A DNA stretch of 6,278 bases from Lutispora sp. (GTDB lineage Bacteria; Bacillota; Clostridia; Lutisporales; Lutisporaceae), in NCBI GenBank assembly GCA_030834765.1, contig JAUQXG010000074.1, forward strand, positions 1 to 6,278, written 5' to 3'. The notes under the pieces were generated by a model. It was given only the letters and a program-made list of their open reading frames with translations, was not told the origin of the DNA and did no database searches. Both the position numbers and the translations under genes were made by a program. Position 1 is the first letter of the stretch, and each line of letters starts with the position of its first letter. Positions 1 to 5,754 of the stretch are shown here, in pieces.

Positions 1-182
1 GGTTTGTTAACCGCTCTGATTAAAGAGGCGGAAGCACCATAGGGCCAATATCCTCTTCTCATCTTCAAATGAGATGTGTGGATATTGGTACACCAATACT
101 TGCCATGCATTCCATAAGAGAATTAGGAGGAGTCCTTGATCATACCTATGTAACAAGAAGCTTTGAAGAGTTTTATAAATAA
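1..182 (+). pseudogene. M18 family aminopeptidase, 3' end, with in-frame stop
   Basis: Read in the frame starting at base 3, this is the C-terminus of an M18 zinc aminopeptidase (aspartyl aminopeptidase / ApeA type), a cytosolic exopeptidase. It reads FVNRSD, then a TAA stop at 21-23, then RGGSTIGPISSSH, VDIGTPIL, AMHSIREL and a normal C-terminal ending FEEFYK before TAA at 180-182. The family has the conserved NRSD-x-x-GGST loop and a metal-binding His in the AMHS motif; that His is codon 108-110 here. The stop falls exactly where the family has one residue between NRSD and GGST. The frame is kept on both sides, so this is a nonsense codon, not a frameshift. A single T-to-A change from TTA, or A-to-T from AAA, would explain it. 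No start codon or ribosome-binding site lies between the stop and the conserved part. The gene may be recently inactivated, or the base may be a sequencing error. The N-terminal part is outside the window. Family assignment is firm; pseudogene status is less so. Confidence 0.72.
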
Positions 183-192
183 AAAATATGGA

Positions 193-230
193 TTTGAAGA
201 TCCTCTAGAGAATTCTAGGGGATCTTCAAA
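193..230. terminator. Bidirectional intrinsic terminator between convergent genes
   Basis: Arms 193-208 and 215-230 form a 16-bp stem with a single G-U wobble and a 6-nt loop (AGAATT). It lies 10 bp after the M18 stop and directly beyond the stop of the minus-strand acetyltransferase gene. The outer TTT/AAA pairs give a U-rich run on either strand. On the minus strand a further T-run follows, complementary to 181-186. The position between convergent genes and the long stem make a shared terminator likely. Confidence 0.8.
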
Positions 231-232
231 AT

Positions 233-769
233 TTAAATATATAAATCCATAAGGATTTCATCATAAAAATCACCATTTATATTGAAATAGTCTTTATGAT
301 AACCAACTTTTTCAAAACCAACCTTTTCATATAGCTTAATAGCATGATGATTGTCTGCCCTAACACCAAGACTAATATTTTTTATTGCAGTATTTTCTTT
401 TCCAAACCGGATTAGCTCGTTCATCACTGCATTTCCAATACCAATTCCCCAATATTCTTTTTTTACAGAAATAGCGACTTCGCTATTATGAGCAATCCTC
501 TTTCTATTGGAGCTGGCAATTTGGGAAACGCTTACGATATGATTCTCTACAAGGCCCAAAAGCATAAGAGAATTTAAGTCCTGGTTCATGTTCTTAATAT
601 GCTCTTTTTCTTGTTCTACAGTAAGGCGAAATTCGTCTTTCCCAAATAACAGATTATCGCTTTCTCCGCCTACTGCGTTTAAGTACTGAATCATGTTTTC
701 AGCATCATCTGGTATGGGATTTCTTAAAACTAATATTTGACCATTTTTTAATAATATTTCCTTATGCAT
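233..769 (-). CDS. GNAT family N-acetyltransferase
   Basis: This 178-aa protein has the full GNAT fold and would transfer acetyl from acetyl-CoA to an amine in the cytosol; the acceptor is unknown. The acetyl-CoA pyrophosphate loop is visible as YWGIGIG at residues 106-112, after the beta-4 strand EVAISV (97-102). The C-terminal motif B, with NHHAIKLYEKVGFEKVGY (about 140-157), is typical of RimI-like and small-molecule or antibiotic-type GNATs. The N-terminal LRNPIPDDAENM resembles the start of many stand-alone GNATs. The ATG at 767-769 is supported by an AAGGGGG ribosome-binding site (778-784 on the complement), 8 bases upstream. The gene stands alone, convergent with the M18 gene and divergent from the flavodoxin unit, so the context does not indicate a substrate. 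Confidence 0.9.
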   Translation of the reverse strand: MHKEILLKNGQILVLRNPIPDDAENMIQYLNAVGGESDNLLFGKDEFRLTVEQEKEHIKNMNQDLNSLMLLGLVENHIVSVSQIASSNRKRIAHNSEVAISVKKEYWGIGIGNAVMNELIRFGKENTAIKNISLGVRADNHHAIKLYEKVGFEKVGYHKDYFNINGDFYDEILMDLYI

Positions 770-805
770 AAAACTTTCCCCCTTGTTTTCATTGATCTTT
801 TATTT

Positions 806-811
806 ATTATA
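806..811 (-). promoter_or_regulatory. Candidate -10 box for the GNAT gene
   Basis: The complement of 806-811 is a perfect TATAAT, about 37 bases upstream of the acetyltransferase start codon. I see no good TTGACA at 16-18 bases upstream of it (the region reads close to AGGCAT), and there is no TG extension. This is therefore only a partial promoter match in AT-rich DNA. Confidence 0.35.
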
Positions 812-815
812 ACTC

Positions 816-863
816 TACTTTTTAGGATATGCCTATATTTATAGAACAATATACTTTTTAGGA
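816..863. repeat. 12-bp direct repeat TACTTTTTAGGA, two copies
   Basis: TACTTTTTAGGA occurs at 816-827 and again, identically, at 852-863, 36 bp start to start. Both copies lie just upstream of the TATAAT candidate of the acetyltransferase gene, where an activator or repressor would sit. On the minus strand they read TCCTAAAAAGTA. No protein is assigned to them. Chance is less likely than for a short AT-rich match because of the shared AGGA end. Confidence 0.5.
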
Positions 864-891
864 AAATCTTTTAAAAATTTAAAAAAGGATA

Positions 892-920
892 TTTACAGCA
901 AAAGAAAAGGATGATAAATT
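892..920 (+). promoter_or_regulatory. Candidate promoter of the flavodoxin-tetR unit
   Basis: TTTACA (892-897, five of six consensus bases) is followed after 17 bp by TAAATT (915-920, four of six). Transcription would begin near 927, exactly where the two palindromic operator candidates start. The fit between promoter and operators is the main support, as the -10 match alone is weak. Confidence 0.45.
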
Positions 921-924
921 TGTA

Positions 925-957
925 TTGAACAGTGTTTAGTTAAATAACAGTGTTAAA
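925..957. promoter_or_regulatory. Tandem TetR-type operator candidates (AACAGTGTT x2)
   Basis: AACAGTGTT appears at 928-936 and at 946-954. Each copy is a palindrome of the form AACA-N-TGTT, centred at 932 and 950. The second extends to TAACAGTGTTA, and the first gains one more outer T/A pair (926/938). The centres are 18 bp apart, and the sites lie between the promoter candidate and the flavodoxin start. Short palindromes of this kind next to a tetR gene are typical sites for a TetR-family dimer. That the TetR protein encoded at 1537-2151 binds here is inference from position. Confidence 0.6.
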
Positions 958-978
958 AAATAAGGGGATGTGTAATGC

Positions 979-1521
979 ATGTCAGAAATATTAAAAAAAG
1001 TAGCAGTAATTTATAAATCAAGTTATGGAAGTACAAAGAGATATGCGGAGTGGATAGCAAAAGAAGTTCATGGAGATTTATTTGAGAGGTCTCAAGTGAA
1101 GGTAAGTGATTTATCAAGTTATGATGTCATCGTATATGGGGGTTCACTCCATGCTGTAGGCATAAAAGGAGTAAAGCTTATTAGCGATAACTTCAGCCAG
1201 CTTGAGAATAAAAAGGTAATTGTATACGGAGTTGGAGCCTCTCCAGCCAGGGAAGAAGCAATAAAAGCAGTATTTGAGAAGAATTTTGCAGAAGGCATAA
1301 GAGATAAAGTAAACTTTTTCATGCTGAGAGGTGGTTTTAATTATCATAAGCTTTCTATTGGAGATAAATTTATGATGAATATGCTAAAGAGACATTTAGA
1401 AAAGAAAAAACCAGAAGAATTAGATGAAGATATGAAAGGGCTATTGGCATGCTATAACGAGCCATCTGACTGGACAGATCAAGGGGCCATTGCGCCTATC
1501 ATTGATTGTATATACACATAG
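979..1521 (+). CDS. Flavodoxin-domain protein, HemG-like (Flavodoxin_5 type)
   Basis: This 180-aa protein is a one-domain flavodoxin-fold protein that should bind FMN and carry electrons in the cytosol. The FMN phosphate loop is KSSYGSTKRYA (residues 13-23). The isoalloxazine-side loops are YGGSLHAVGIKG (53-64) and YGVGASP (83-89). The C-terminal half (LRGGFNYHKLSIGDKF, about 116-131, then NEPSDWTD near 160-167) follows the plan of the HemG protoporphyrinogen oxidase branch, in which a DW motif occurs near the end. No haem genes are nearby, so the HemG reaction should not be assumed; a general redox partner is equally possible. The ATG at 979 is chosen because the overlapping ATG at 975 is in another frame and soon stops. 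An AAGGGGAT ribosome-binding site lies at 962-969. The gene is first in a two-gene unit, 15 bp ahead of tetR, and is probably controlled by it. Confidence 0.88.
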   Translation: MSEILKKVAVIYKSSYGSTKRYAEWIAKEVHGDLFERSQVKVSDLSSYDVIVYGGSLHAVGIKGVKLISDNFSQLENKKVIVYGVGASPAREEAIKAVFEKNFAEGIRDKVNFFMLRGGFNYHKLSIGDKFMMNMLKRHLEKKKPEELDEDMKGLLACYNEPSDWTDQGAIAPIIDCIYT

Positions 1522-1536
1522 AACTTAGGAGGCAAT

Positions 1537-2151
1537 ATGGGAATTACAGAAAGAAGAGAAGCGGAAAAAGAAGCAGTGAGAAATAAAATACTTTATGCTG
1601 CAGGAAAGATATTAGCCCGAGATGGGTACGAAAGTTTATCGATAAGAAAAATCGCAAATGAGATAGAGTATTCGCCGGGTGTTATATATCATTATTTCAA
1701 GGATAAGGCAGAAATCATTGCAACTGTTGTAGAGGAAGGCTATGGAAGAATACTGCAAAAGCTGAGGGAAATTCCTGTAGACTTAGAAAATCCGGATAAG
1801 TCTATAGAAAATTCTATGAAAGCATATATTGAGCTTATGCTTGAAACACCAGAGCAATTTAAAGCTGTATTGCTTAATGATACGGTTGGTATAGCAGATA
1901 AAGTGAATATGTTGGATGAAGGAATTTCTAAAGAAAGGAAGAGTATACAGAGCCTTTGTAGAATGATACAACATGGTATAGAAATAGGGAAAATAAGAGA
2001 AATGGATATTGAACTTACGGCTCAAATCATATGGACATCTACACATGGGCTGCTTTCAAGATTAGTATTGGAGAAAAGGATACCAAAAGAACAAAAAGAA
2101 AGACTAATAGATCATCACTTTAACATCTTGCTGAAAGGTTTATCCAAATAA
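1537..2151 (+). CDS. TetR/AcrR family transcriptional repressor, WHG domain
   Basis: This 204-aa protein has the normal TetR length. The N-terminal DNA-binding domain covers about residues 14-60: a helix around VRNKILYAAGKILARDGY, then the helix-turn-helix LSIRKIANEIEYSPGVIYHYF (34-54) with the usual YHYF ending and DKAEI. The C-terminal ligand and dimer domain contains W165, H169 and G170 in the pattern W-x3-HG, the signature of the WHG subfamily. AGGAGG at 1527-1532 sits only 4 bases before ATG. The gene follows the flavodoxin gene by 15 bp and so is co-transcribed. TetR proteins usually repress their own operon and are released by a small ligand. The two AACAGTGTT palindromes upstream of the flavodoxin gene are the likely targets. 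The ligand is unknown. Confidence 0.93.
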   Translation: MGITERREAEKEAVRNKILYAAGKILARDGYESLSIRKIANEIEYSPGVIYHYFKDKAEIIATVVEEGYGRILQKLREIPVDLENPDKSIENSMKAYIELMLETPEQFKAVLLNDTVGIADKVNMLDEGISKERKSIQSLCRMIQHGIEIGKIREMDIELTAQIIWTSTHGLLSRLVLEKRIPKEQKERLIDHHFNILLKGLSK

Positions 2152-2160
2152 AAGATAGAT

Positions 2161-2212
2161 GGAGGAGTAATAAATGAAATTTATAAAAATCCTACTGAAG
2201 ATACTTTTCTAA
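2161..2212 (+). pseudogene. Gene stump: strong RBS plus 12-codon ORF after tetR
   Basis: GGAGGAG (2161-2167) is followed at ideal distance by ATG (2174-2176). The frame reads MKFIKILLKILF and then stops at 2210-2212. The start lies 22 bp after the tetR stop, as expected for a third operon gene. The basic, hydrophobic beginning resembles the first residues of a signal or membrane anchor. The following bases have stops in this frame and code for nothing recognisable, so this looks like the surviving front of a deleted gene. It could instead be a real 12-residue peptide. A terminator candidate follows. Confidence 0.4.
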
Positions 2213-2235
2213 AGTTAATTAAAAATATATTAAAT

Positions 2236-2286
2236 AAGCACGATAGGTAGGGAAATGTAAACATGGGAGATATATAGTGCTTTTTT
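2236..2286 (+). terminator. Candidate intrinsic terminator after the tetR unit
   Basis: AAGCAC (2236-2241) is complementary to GTGCTT (2277-2282), and the latter runs into six T residues (2281-2286). The loop is long, about 35 nt, with a small inner hairpin (ATGT-AA-ACAT, 2255-2264). The stem is short, so efficiency is uncertain, but the U-tract and the position after the tetR unit fit an end of transcription. Confidence 0.4.
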
Positions 2287-2356
2287 AATATATTTTTGAA
2301 ATCAACCTAGATATAGAAGGAAAAAGATAGTTTTAATAGAATTATCTATTTATAGT

Positions 2357-2386
2357 TTCATATGAATGATATTAGAGAGTTATAAA
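2357..2386 (+). promoter_or_regulatory. Candidate promoter of the dcyD-pepA-nitroreductase operon
   Basis: TTCATA (2357-2362, four of six -35 bases) and TATAAA (2381-2386, five of six -10 bases) are 18 bp apart. Transcription would begin near 2393 and give a leader of about 80 nt. The match is moderate in an AT-rich region. It is the best pair I see between the upstream terminator candidate and dcyD. Confidence 0.4.
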
Positions 2387-2399
2387 ACATACATGGGAG

Positions 2400-2469
2400 A
2401 AAAGGCGATAACCTTTTAAATTTAATTTTATGCAGCAACTGCATGATATGCAGCAGGTGCAGGAAGGAG
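2400..2469 (+). promoter_or_regulatory. Structured leader with alternative stem-loops before dcyD
   Basis: AAAAGG/CCTTTT (2400-2405 and 2412-2417) can form a first hairpin with a 6-nt loop. Next, CTGCAT (2439-2444) can pair with ATGCAG (2448-2453) across GAT. CTGCA (2439-2443) can instead pair with TGCAG at 2431-2435 across CAA, or with TGCAG at 2458-2462, which touches the ribosome-binding site AGGAAGGAG (2461-2469). These pairings exclude each other. The arrangement could adjust translation of dcyD, but this is inferred from complementarity alone. Confidence 0.4.
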
Positions 2470-2474
2470 TTAAT

Positions 2475-3476
2475 ATGAAAGATATTCCTGAAAGAGTTCA
2501 TTTAGCGAATCTGCCTACAAAGATTGAAAAGCTGGAGAGATTAACAAAAGAGCTTGGAGGCCCAAGTATATATATAAAGCGTGATGATCAAACGGGCAGC
2601 GAGATGTCGGGGAATAAAATAAGAAAACTGGAATTTGCCATGAAAGAGGCCCTGGACCAAAATTGTGATTATTTGATCACTTGTGGAGGTATACAGTCAA
2701 ATCATGCAAGGGCAACTGCGGCGGCTGCAGCGAAATTAGGCCTAGGAGCTTATTTAGTTCTCAGAGGGAATGGGGATGAGCCCTTTGATGGAAACTCCTT
2801 CTTGAATAAACTGCTAGGTGCGGACATTGAATTTATATCATCCGATGATTACAGTAACAATAGAGCAGAAATCATGGAGAGAGTAAAAAGTGAATTAGAA
2901 AAAAAGGGGCATAAAGCTTATATCATTCCAGAAGGGGCATCCAATGGAATAGGAGCCTTTGGATATTACAATGCAATGGAAGAAATCATGGCGCAAGAAA
3001 AAGAAATGGGAGTTCATTTTGATGCCATCGTACTTGCAGTAGGCTCTGGAGGAACCTATGGGGGAGCCTTTTTAGCAAATAAGATGATGAAAAATGATGC
3101 CATCGTATATGGGGTTAATGTCAGTGCAAATGCTGAATATTTTCAGGATAGAATCATAGAAATACTGAAAGAAAGCAATGGCTATCTGCAAGCGGATATA
3201 AAGGTATTAAAGGATGAAATAAGAATAATAGATGGATACGTAGGAAGAGGATATGCCTTGAGCCGACAGGAGGAATTGGATTTCATCTATAAGCTTGCTA
3301 AACAAGAAGGCCTTATACTCGATCCTGTATATACAGGGAAAGCAATGTATGGACTTGTAAATGAAATACAAAAAGGAAGCTTTAGAGATCACGAGAATAT
3401 TTTATTTATACATACTGGTGGATTATTTGGGTTGTTTCCTCAAAAGGATTTATTTTTTATAAATGAAAACAAATAA
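2475..3476 (+). CDS. dcyD: D-cysteine desulfhydrase family PLP enzyme
   Basis: This 333-aa enzyme belongs to the ACC deaminase/D-cysteine desulfhydrase branch of fold-type II PLP enzymes. The expected reaction is D-cysteine to pyruvate, ammonia and hydrogen sulfide in the cytosol. PLP would bind K48 in SGNKIRKLEF. The substrate carboxylate loop is QSNH (74-77), and the PLP phosphate loop is GSGGTYGG (190-197). Tyr260 and Tyr286 match the catalytic tyrosines. The residue after Tyr286 is Thr287 (VYTGKAM), and the C-terminal motif is HTGG with Thr314. ACC deaminases have Glu and Leu at these two places, so the desulfhydrase type is favoured. Substrate use within the family varies (related enzymes act on L-cysteate or other amino acids), so D-cysteine is probable, not proven. 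I chose the ATG at 2475 because AGGAAGGAG (2461-2469) precedes it and family homology starts at ERVHLANLPT. The in-frame ATG at 2430 has no ribosome-binding site. It heads the operon with pepA. Confidence 0.87.
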   Translation: MKDIPERVHLANLPTKIEKLERLTKELGGPSIYIKRDDQTGSEMSGNKIRKLEFAMKEALDQNCDYLITCGGIQSNHARATAAAAAKLGLGAYLVLRGNGDEPFDGNSFLNKLLGADIEFISSDDYSNNRAEIMERVKSELEKKGHKAYIIPEGASNGIGAFGYYNAMEEIMAQEKEMGVHFDAIVLAVGSGGTYGGAFLANKMMKNDAIVYGVNVSANAEYFQDRIIEILKESNGYLQADIKVLKDEIRIIDGYVGRGYALSRQEELDFIYKLAKQEGLILDPVYTGKAMYGLVNEIQKGSFRDHENILFIHTGGLFGLFPQKDLFFINENK

Positions 3477-3504
3477 TAACAAATTTAAGGGAGGGCAAAA
3501 AATC

Positions 3505-4974
3505 ATGAATATAAAATTAAATAGTATCAAGGTAGACAAAGCAGATGTTCTAATCATTCCTGTCTTGGAAGATGGAAAAGAAGAGATGATAGAAAGTCTA
3601 TCAGAAATATTTAAACATGCGAAAGAAAAAGAAAAATTTAGTGGGAAGCACGGTGAGGTATTTACATCCATAAAAGCTAAAAAAGCGAAGACCCAGGATA
3701 TCATATTTATTGGTCTTGGAAAGGAAAAAGAATTAACGGGTGAAAAGATTAGACTAGCCATGGCAAAGGCTTTGAAAAAGGCTAGAGAGCTGAAATCAGA
3801 ATTGATTTATGTAAAATACATAAATACCGCAAAACTAAAGCTTGATGTGATAGTGAATTCCATGGTGGAAGGGTTATATTTTGGAGACTATAAATTTGAT
3901 AAATACAAAACAGATAGAAAAGATCAACCTTCCTTAGATATTTCCATAGATGGAATAGACAATGCAAGCCTAGATAAGGGGGAAGCTTGCCTAGCAGAAA
4001 GCAAAACCTTAGCAGAAGCTACATTGTTTGCTAGAGATCTGGTAAATGAACCAGCTAATGTGATGTATCCACAAACCTTTGCAGAAAAAGCAAAAGAGAG
4101 TGGAGAAAAATATGGTTTCGAAGTAGAAGTTCATGATGAAAAGCAGATTGAAGAATTAGAGATGAAGGCATTCCTTGCAGTTGGCAGAGCTTCGGATAAT
4201 CCTCCAAGACTGATCGTCATGAGATATTTTGGAGATAAGGATAATAGCAAAGATATATTAGGTTTGGTAGGCAAGGGCTTAATGTATGATGCAGGAGGCT
4301 ATTCCTTAAAGCCAACAGATGGTATGGTAGATATGAAATCAGATATGGCAGGAGCAGCAGCTGTATTAGGAGCTATGACCGCTATTGCAGAGCAAGGTCT
4401 AAAAGTAAATGTAGTTGCAGTAGTTGCAGCTTGCGAAAACCTTATTTCTGGGGGAGCATATAAGCCTGGAGACATCATAGGCTCCATGGCAGGAAAGAAC
4501 ATAGAGGTTTTGAATACCGATGCAGAGGGCAGACTTACTCTTGCAGATGCAGTTTATTATGCAATAGCAAAAGAAAAGGTTTCAGAGGTTGTAGATCTAG
4601 CAACTTTAACAGGAGCGGTTTTAGTGGCTCTTGGAACAACTACAACAGGGGTTATAACAAACAATGAGAAGTTTTATAAAGAACTTAAAAAAGCTGCAGA
4701 TAGTTCAGAAGAAAAAATGTGGCTCCTTCCATCCTTTGATGAATATAAGGAAATATTAAAATCAGATATAGCAGACTTAAAGAATTCAACAGGCAGAAAT
4801 GCTGGCACCATATGTGCAGGGCTGTTTATCGGAGCATTTGCAAAGGATACTCCTTGGATGCATCTTGATATTGCAGGTACATCATGGATGGATAATGAAA
4901 AAGGATACCTGACTAAAGGCGGTACAGGAGTAGGAGTTAGAACCCTATACTATTTGGCAAAGGATAGAAGCTAA
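3505..4974 (+). CDS. pepA: Leucyl aminopeptidase, M17 family (cytosol aminopeptidase)
   Basis: This 489-aa enzyme removes N-terminal amino acids from peptides, using two metal ions (Mn or Zn) in a hexamer in the cytosol. The N-terminal macro-like domain spans about residues 1-170. The catalytic domain begins near NEPANVMYPQTFA (181-193). All metal ligands and active-site residues are present: K257, D262, K269, D280, D339, E341 and R343, in GKGLMYDAGG, SLKPTDGM, MKSDMAGA and the signature NTDAEGRL (337-344). Their spacing equals that of E. coli PepA with a constant offset of 13. Small variations are Tyr for Phe in LMYDAGG and Ala for the first Gly of the usual DMGGA. The ATG at 3505 is preceded by AAGGGAGGG (3487-3495). 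The earlier in-frame ATG at 3463 overlaps the dcyD stop, and the 14 residues it would add are low-complexity. The gene lies 28 bp after dcyD and 1 bp before the nitroreductase gene. M17 enzymes are known to cleave Cys-Gly as well as Leu-peptides. Confidence 0.95.
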   Translation: MNIKLNSIKVDKADVLIIPVLEDGKEEMIESLSEIFKHAKEKEKFSGKHGEVFTSIKAKKAKTQDIIFIGLGKEKELTGEKIRLAMAKALKKARELKSELIYVKYINTAKLKLDVIVNSMVEGLYFGDYKFDKYKTDRKDQPSLDISIDGIDNASLDKGEACLAESKTLAEATLFARDLVNEPANVMYPQTFAEKAKESGEKYGFEVEVHDEKQIEELEMKAFLAVGRASDNPPRLIVMRYFGDKDNSKDILGLVGKGLMYDAGGYSLKPTDGMVDMKSDMAGAAAVLGAMTAIAEQGLKVNVVAVVAACENLISGGAYKPGDIIGSMAGKNIEVLNTDAEGRLTLADAVYYAIAKEKVSEVVDLATLTGAVLVALGTTTTGVITNNEKFYKELKKAADSSEEKMWLLPSFDEYKEILKSDIADLKNSTGRNAGTICAGLFIGAFAKDTPWMHLDIAGTSWMDNEKGYLTKGGTGVGVRTLYYLAKDRS

Positions 4975-4975
4975 A

Positions 4976-5635
4976 ATGGAATTACAAGAAGTGCTTTACA
5001 CACGGCAAAGCATTAGGCATTACAAAGATGGGGATGTACCAGAAGAGGATATTATAAAGATGGTAAAAGCTGCTGGAACTGCGCCGTCAGGGAAAAATGT
5101 TCAGAATTGGCATTTTATTGCTATTAAAAACAAAGATCTCATGGATAAAATCAGTGATACTATAGTGGCTAAAAATGAAGAGATTGCTTTGGAAATAGAC
5201 AAGAAGGATTCAGAGAGAGGTGCGAAGTTTCGTAAGTTTGTAAAAAACTTTACCTTATTTTTCTTAAAGGCACCTGTTCTAGTGGTGGTTTATACTGCGA
5301 ATTATTATCCTTCTGGCTATCATGAGTTGACCTTTATGGATGCGCCAAAGAAAGCGACTGACGATATTCTACTTCGTCGTAACCCCGGTATGCAAAGCTT
5401 AGGTGCTGCCATTGAGAACTTCACCCTGTCCGCTATTGACTTAGGCTATGGTACTTGCTGGCTAACCAGTGCGAATTATGCTGCTGCTGAAATAGAGCAG
5501 CTTTTAAGAGATGAAATTGGCTTTGAAAAGGAAGGATACTTCATGGCAGCAATGCTGACCCTTGGAGTTCCTCAAGATAATCCAAAGAGCCCAAAGAAAA
5601 AAGAGCTGGCAGAGATTTATACCTTTGTAGAATAA
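4976..5635 (+). CDS. Nitroreductase family FMN oxidoreductase
   Basis: This 219-aa protein is a cytosolic flavoenzyme expected to use NAD(P)H and FMN, normally as a homodimer. Family marks are the N-terminal RQSIRHY (10-16, FMN phosphate contact), TAPSGKNVQNWHF (35-47), the helix GMQSLGAAIENFTLSAIDLGYGTCWLTS (138-165) and the end GVPQDNPKSPKKK (197-209). The true substrate cannot be told; the family includes nitroaromatic and quinone reductases and several dehydrogenases and deiodinases. ATG (4976) follows the pepA stop by one base. The only upstream ribosome-binding sequence is a weak AAGGA inside the pepA end, so translation is probably coupled to pepA. Bases 5341-5460 are about 49% GC, against about 40% in a sampled stretch of pepA, and use CGT for arginine (residues 134-135, also 86), whereas pepA uses AGA throughout. 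Gene conversion from a relative is possible. Confidence 0.9.
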   Translation: MELQEVLYTRQSIRHYKDGDVPEEDIIKMVKAAGTAPSGKNVQNWHFIAIKNKDLMDKISDTIVAKNEEIALEIDKKDSERGAKFRKFVKNFTLFFLKAPVLVVVYTANYYPSGYHELTFMDAPKKATDDILLRRNPGMQSLGAAIENFTLSAIDLGYGTCWLTSANYAAAEIEQLLRDEIGFEKEGYFMAAMLTLGVPQDNPKSPKKKELAEIYTFVE

Positions 5636-5685
5636 CCACAGAGCCAGTGATTTTAGAATATAATTTTAATGGCAAACGATAGTAA

Positions 5686-5726
5686 GCTTGGTATCCTAAG
5701 AATGCAGGATATCAAGCCATTTCTTT
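5686..5726 (+). terminator. Intrinsic terminator of the dcyD-pepA-nitroreductase operon
   Basis: GCTTGGTATCCT (5686-5697) and AGGATATCAAGC (5706-5717) pair over 12 bp with one G-U wobble and an 8-nt loop. They are followed by CATTTCTTT, a moderate U-rich tail. It lies 50 bp after the nitroreductase stop, with no other gene between. Confidence 0.75.
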
Positions 5727-5754
5727 ATATATCGCATAAAGCAGCTTCCTTATT

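Larger units (their letters stand above)
2152..2474. other. 323-bp intergenic region between tetR and dcyD
   Basis: This stretch has no complete gene that I can recognise on either strand. It holds, in order, the stump of a lost operon gene, a terminator candidate, a small hairpin (arms 2325-2332 and 2340-2347, 8 bp with one G-U pair), a promoter candidate and a structured leader just before dcyD. The 10-mer ACATGGGAGA occurs at 2261-2270 and again at 2391-2400. The second copy lies near the predicted transcription start of dcyD. A small regulatory RNA cannot be excluded, but nothing here matches a riboswitch class that I know. Confidence 0.6.

Noticed and set aside
200..222. Adjacent TCTAGA and GAATTC next to GATCC, looking like a cloning polylinker.
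   Set aside because: These words arise from the palindromic stem of the terminator, with native sequence on both sides. No vector sequence follows.
2242..2276. Possible riboswitch or small RNA in the loop of the terminator after tetR.
   Set aside because: I compared it by memory with the preQ1, fluoride, THF and T-box core motifs and saw no match. The inner pairing is only 4 bp.
2430..2474. N-terminal extension of the desulfhydrase from ATG 2430 (MQQLHDMQQ...).
   Set aside because: No ribosome-binding site precedes 2430, the residues are not family-like, and ATG 2475 has a strong site. The stretch is better read as leader.
3463..3504. Earlier start of PepA overlapping the dcyD stop.
   Set aside because: The added residues are low-complexity, and AAGGGAGGG lies inside this part at the proper distance from ATG 3505.
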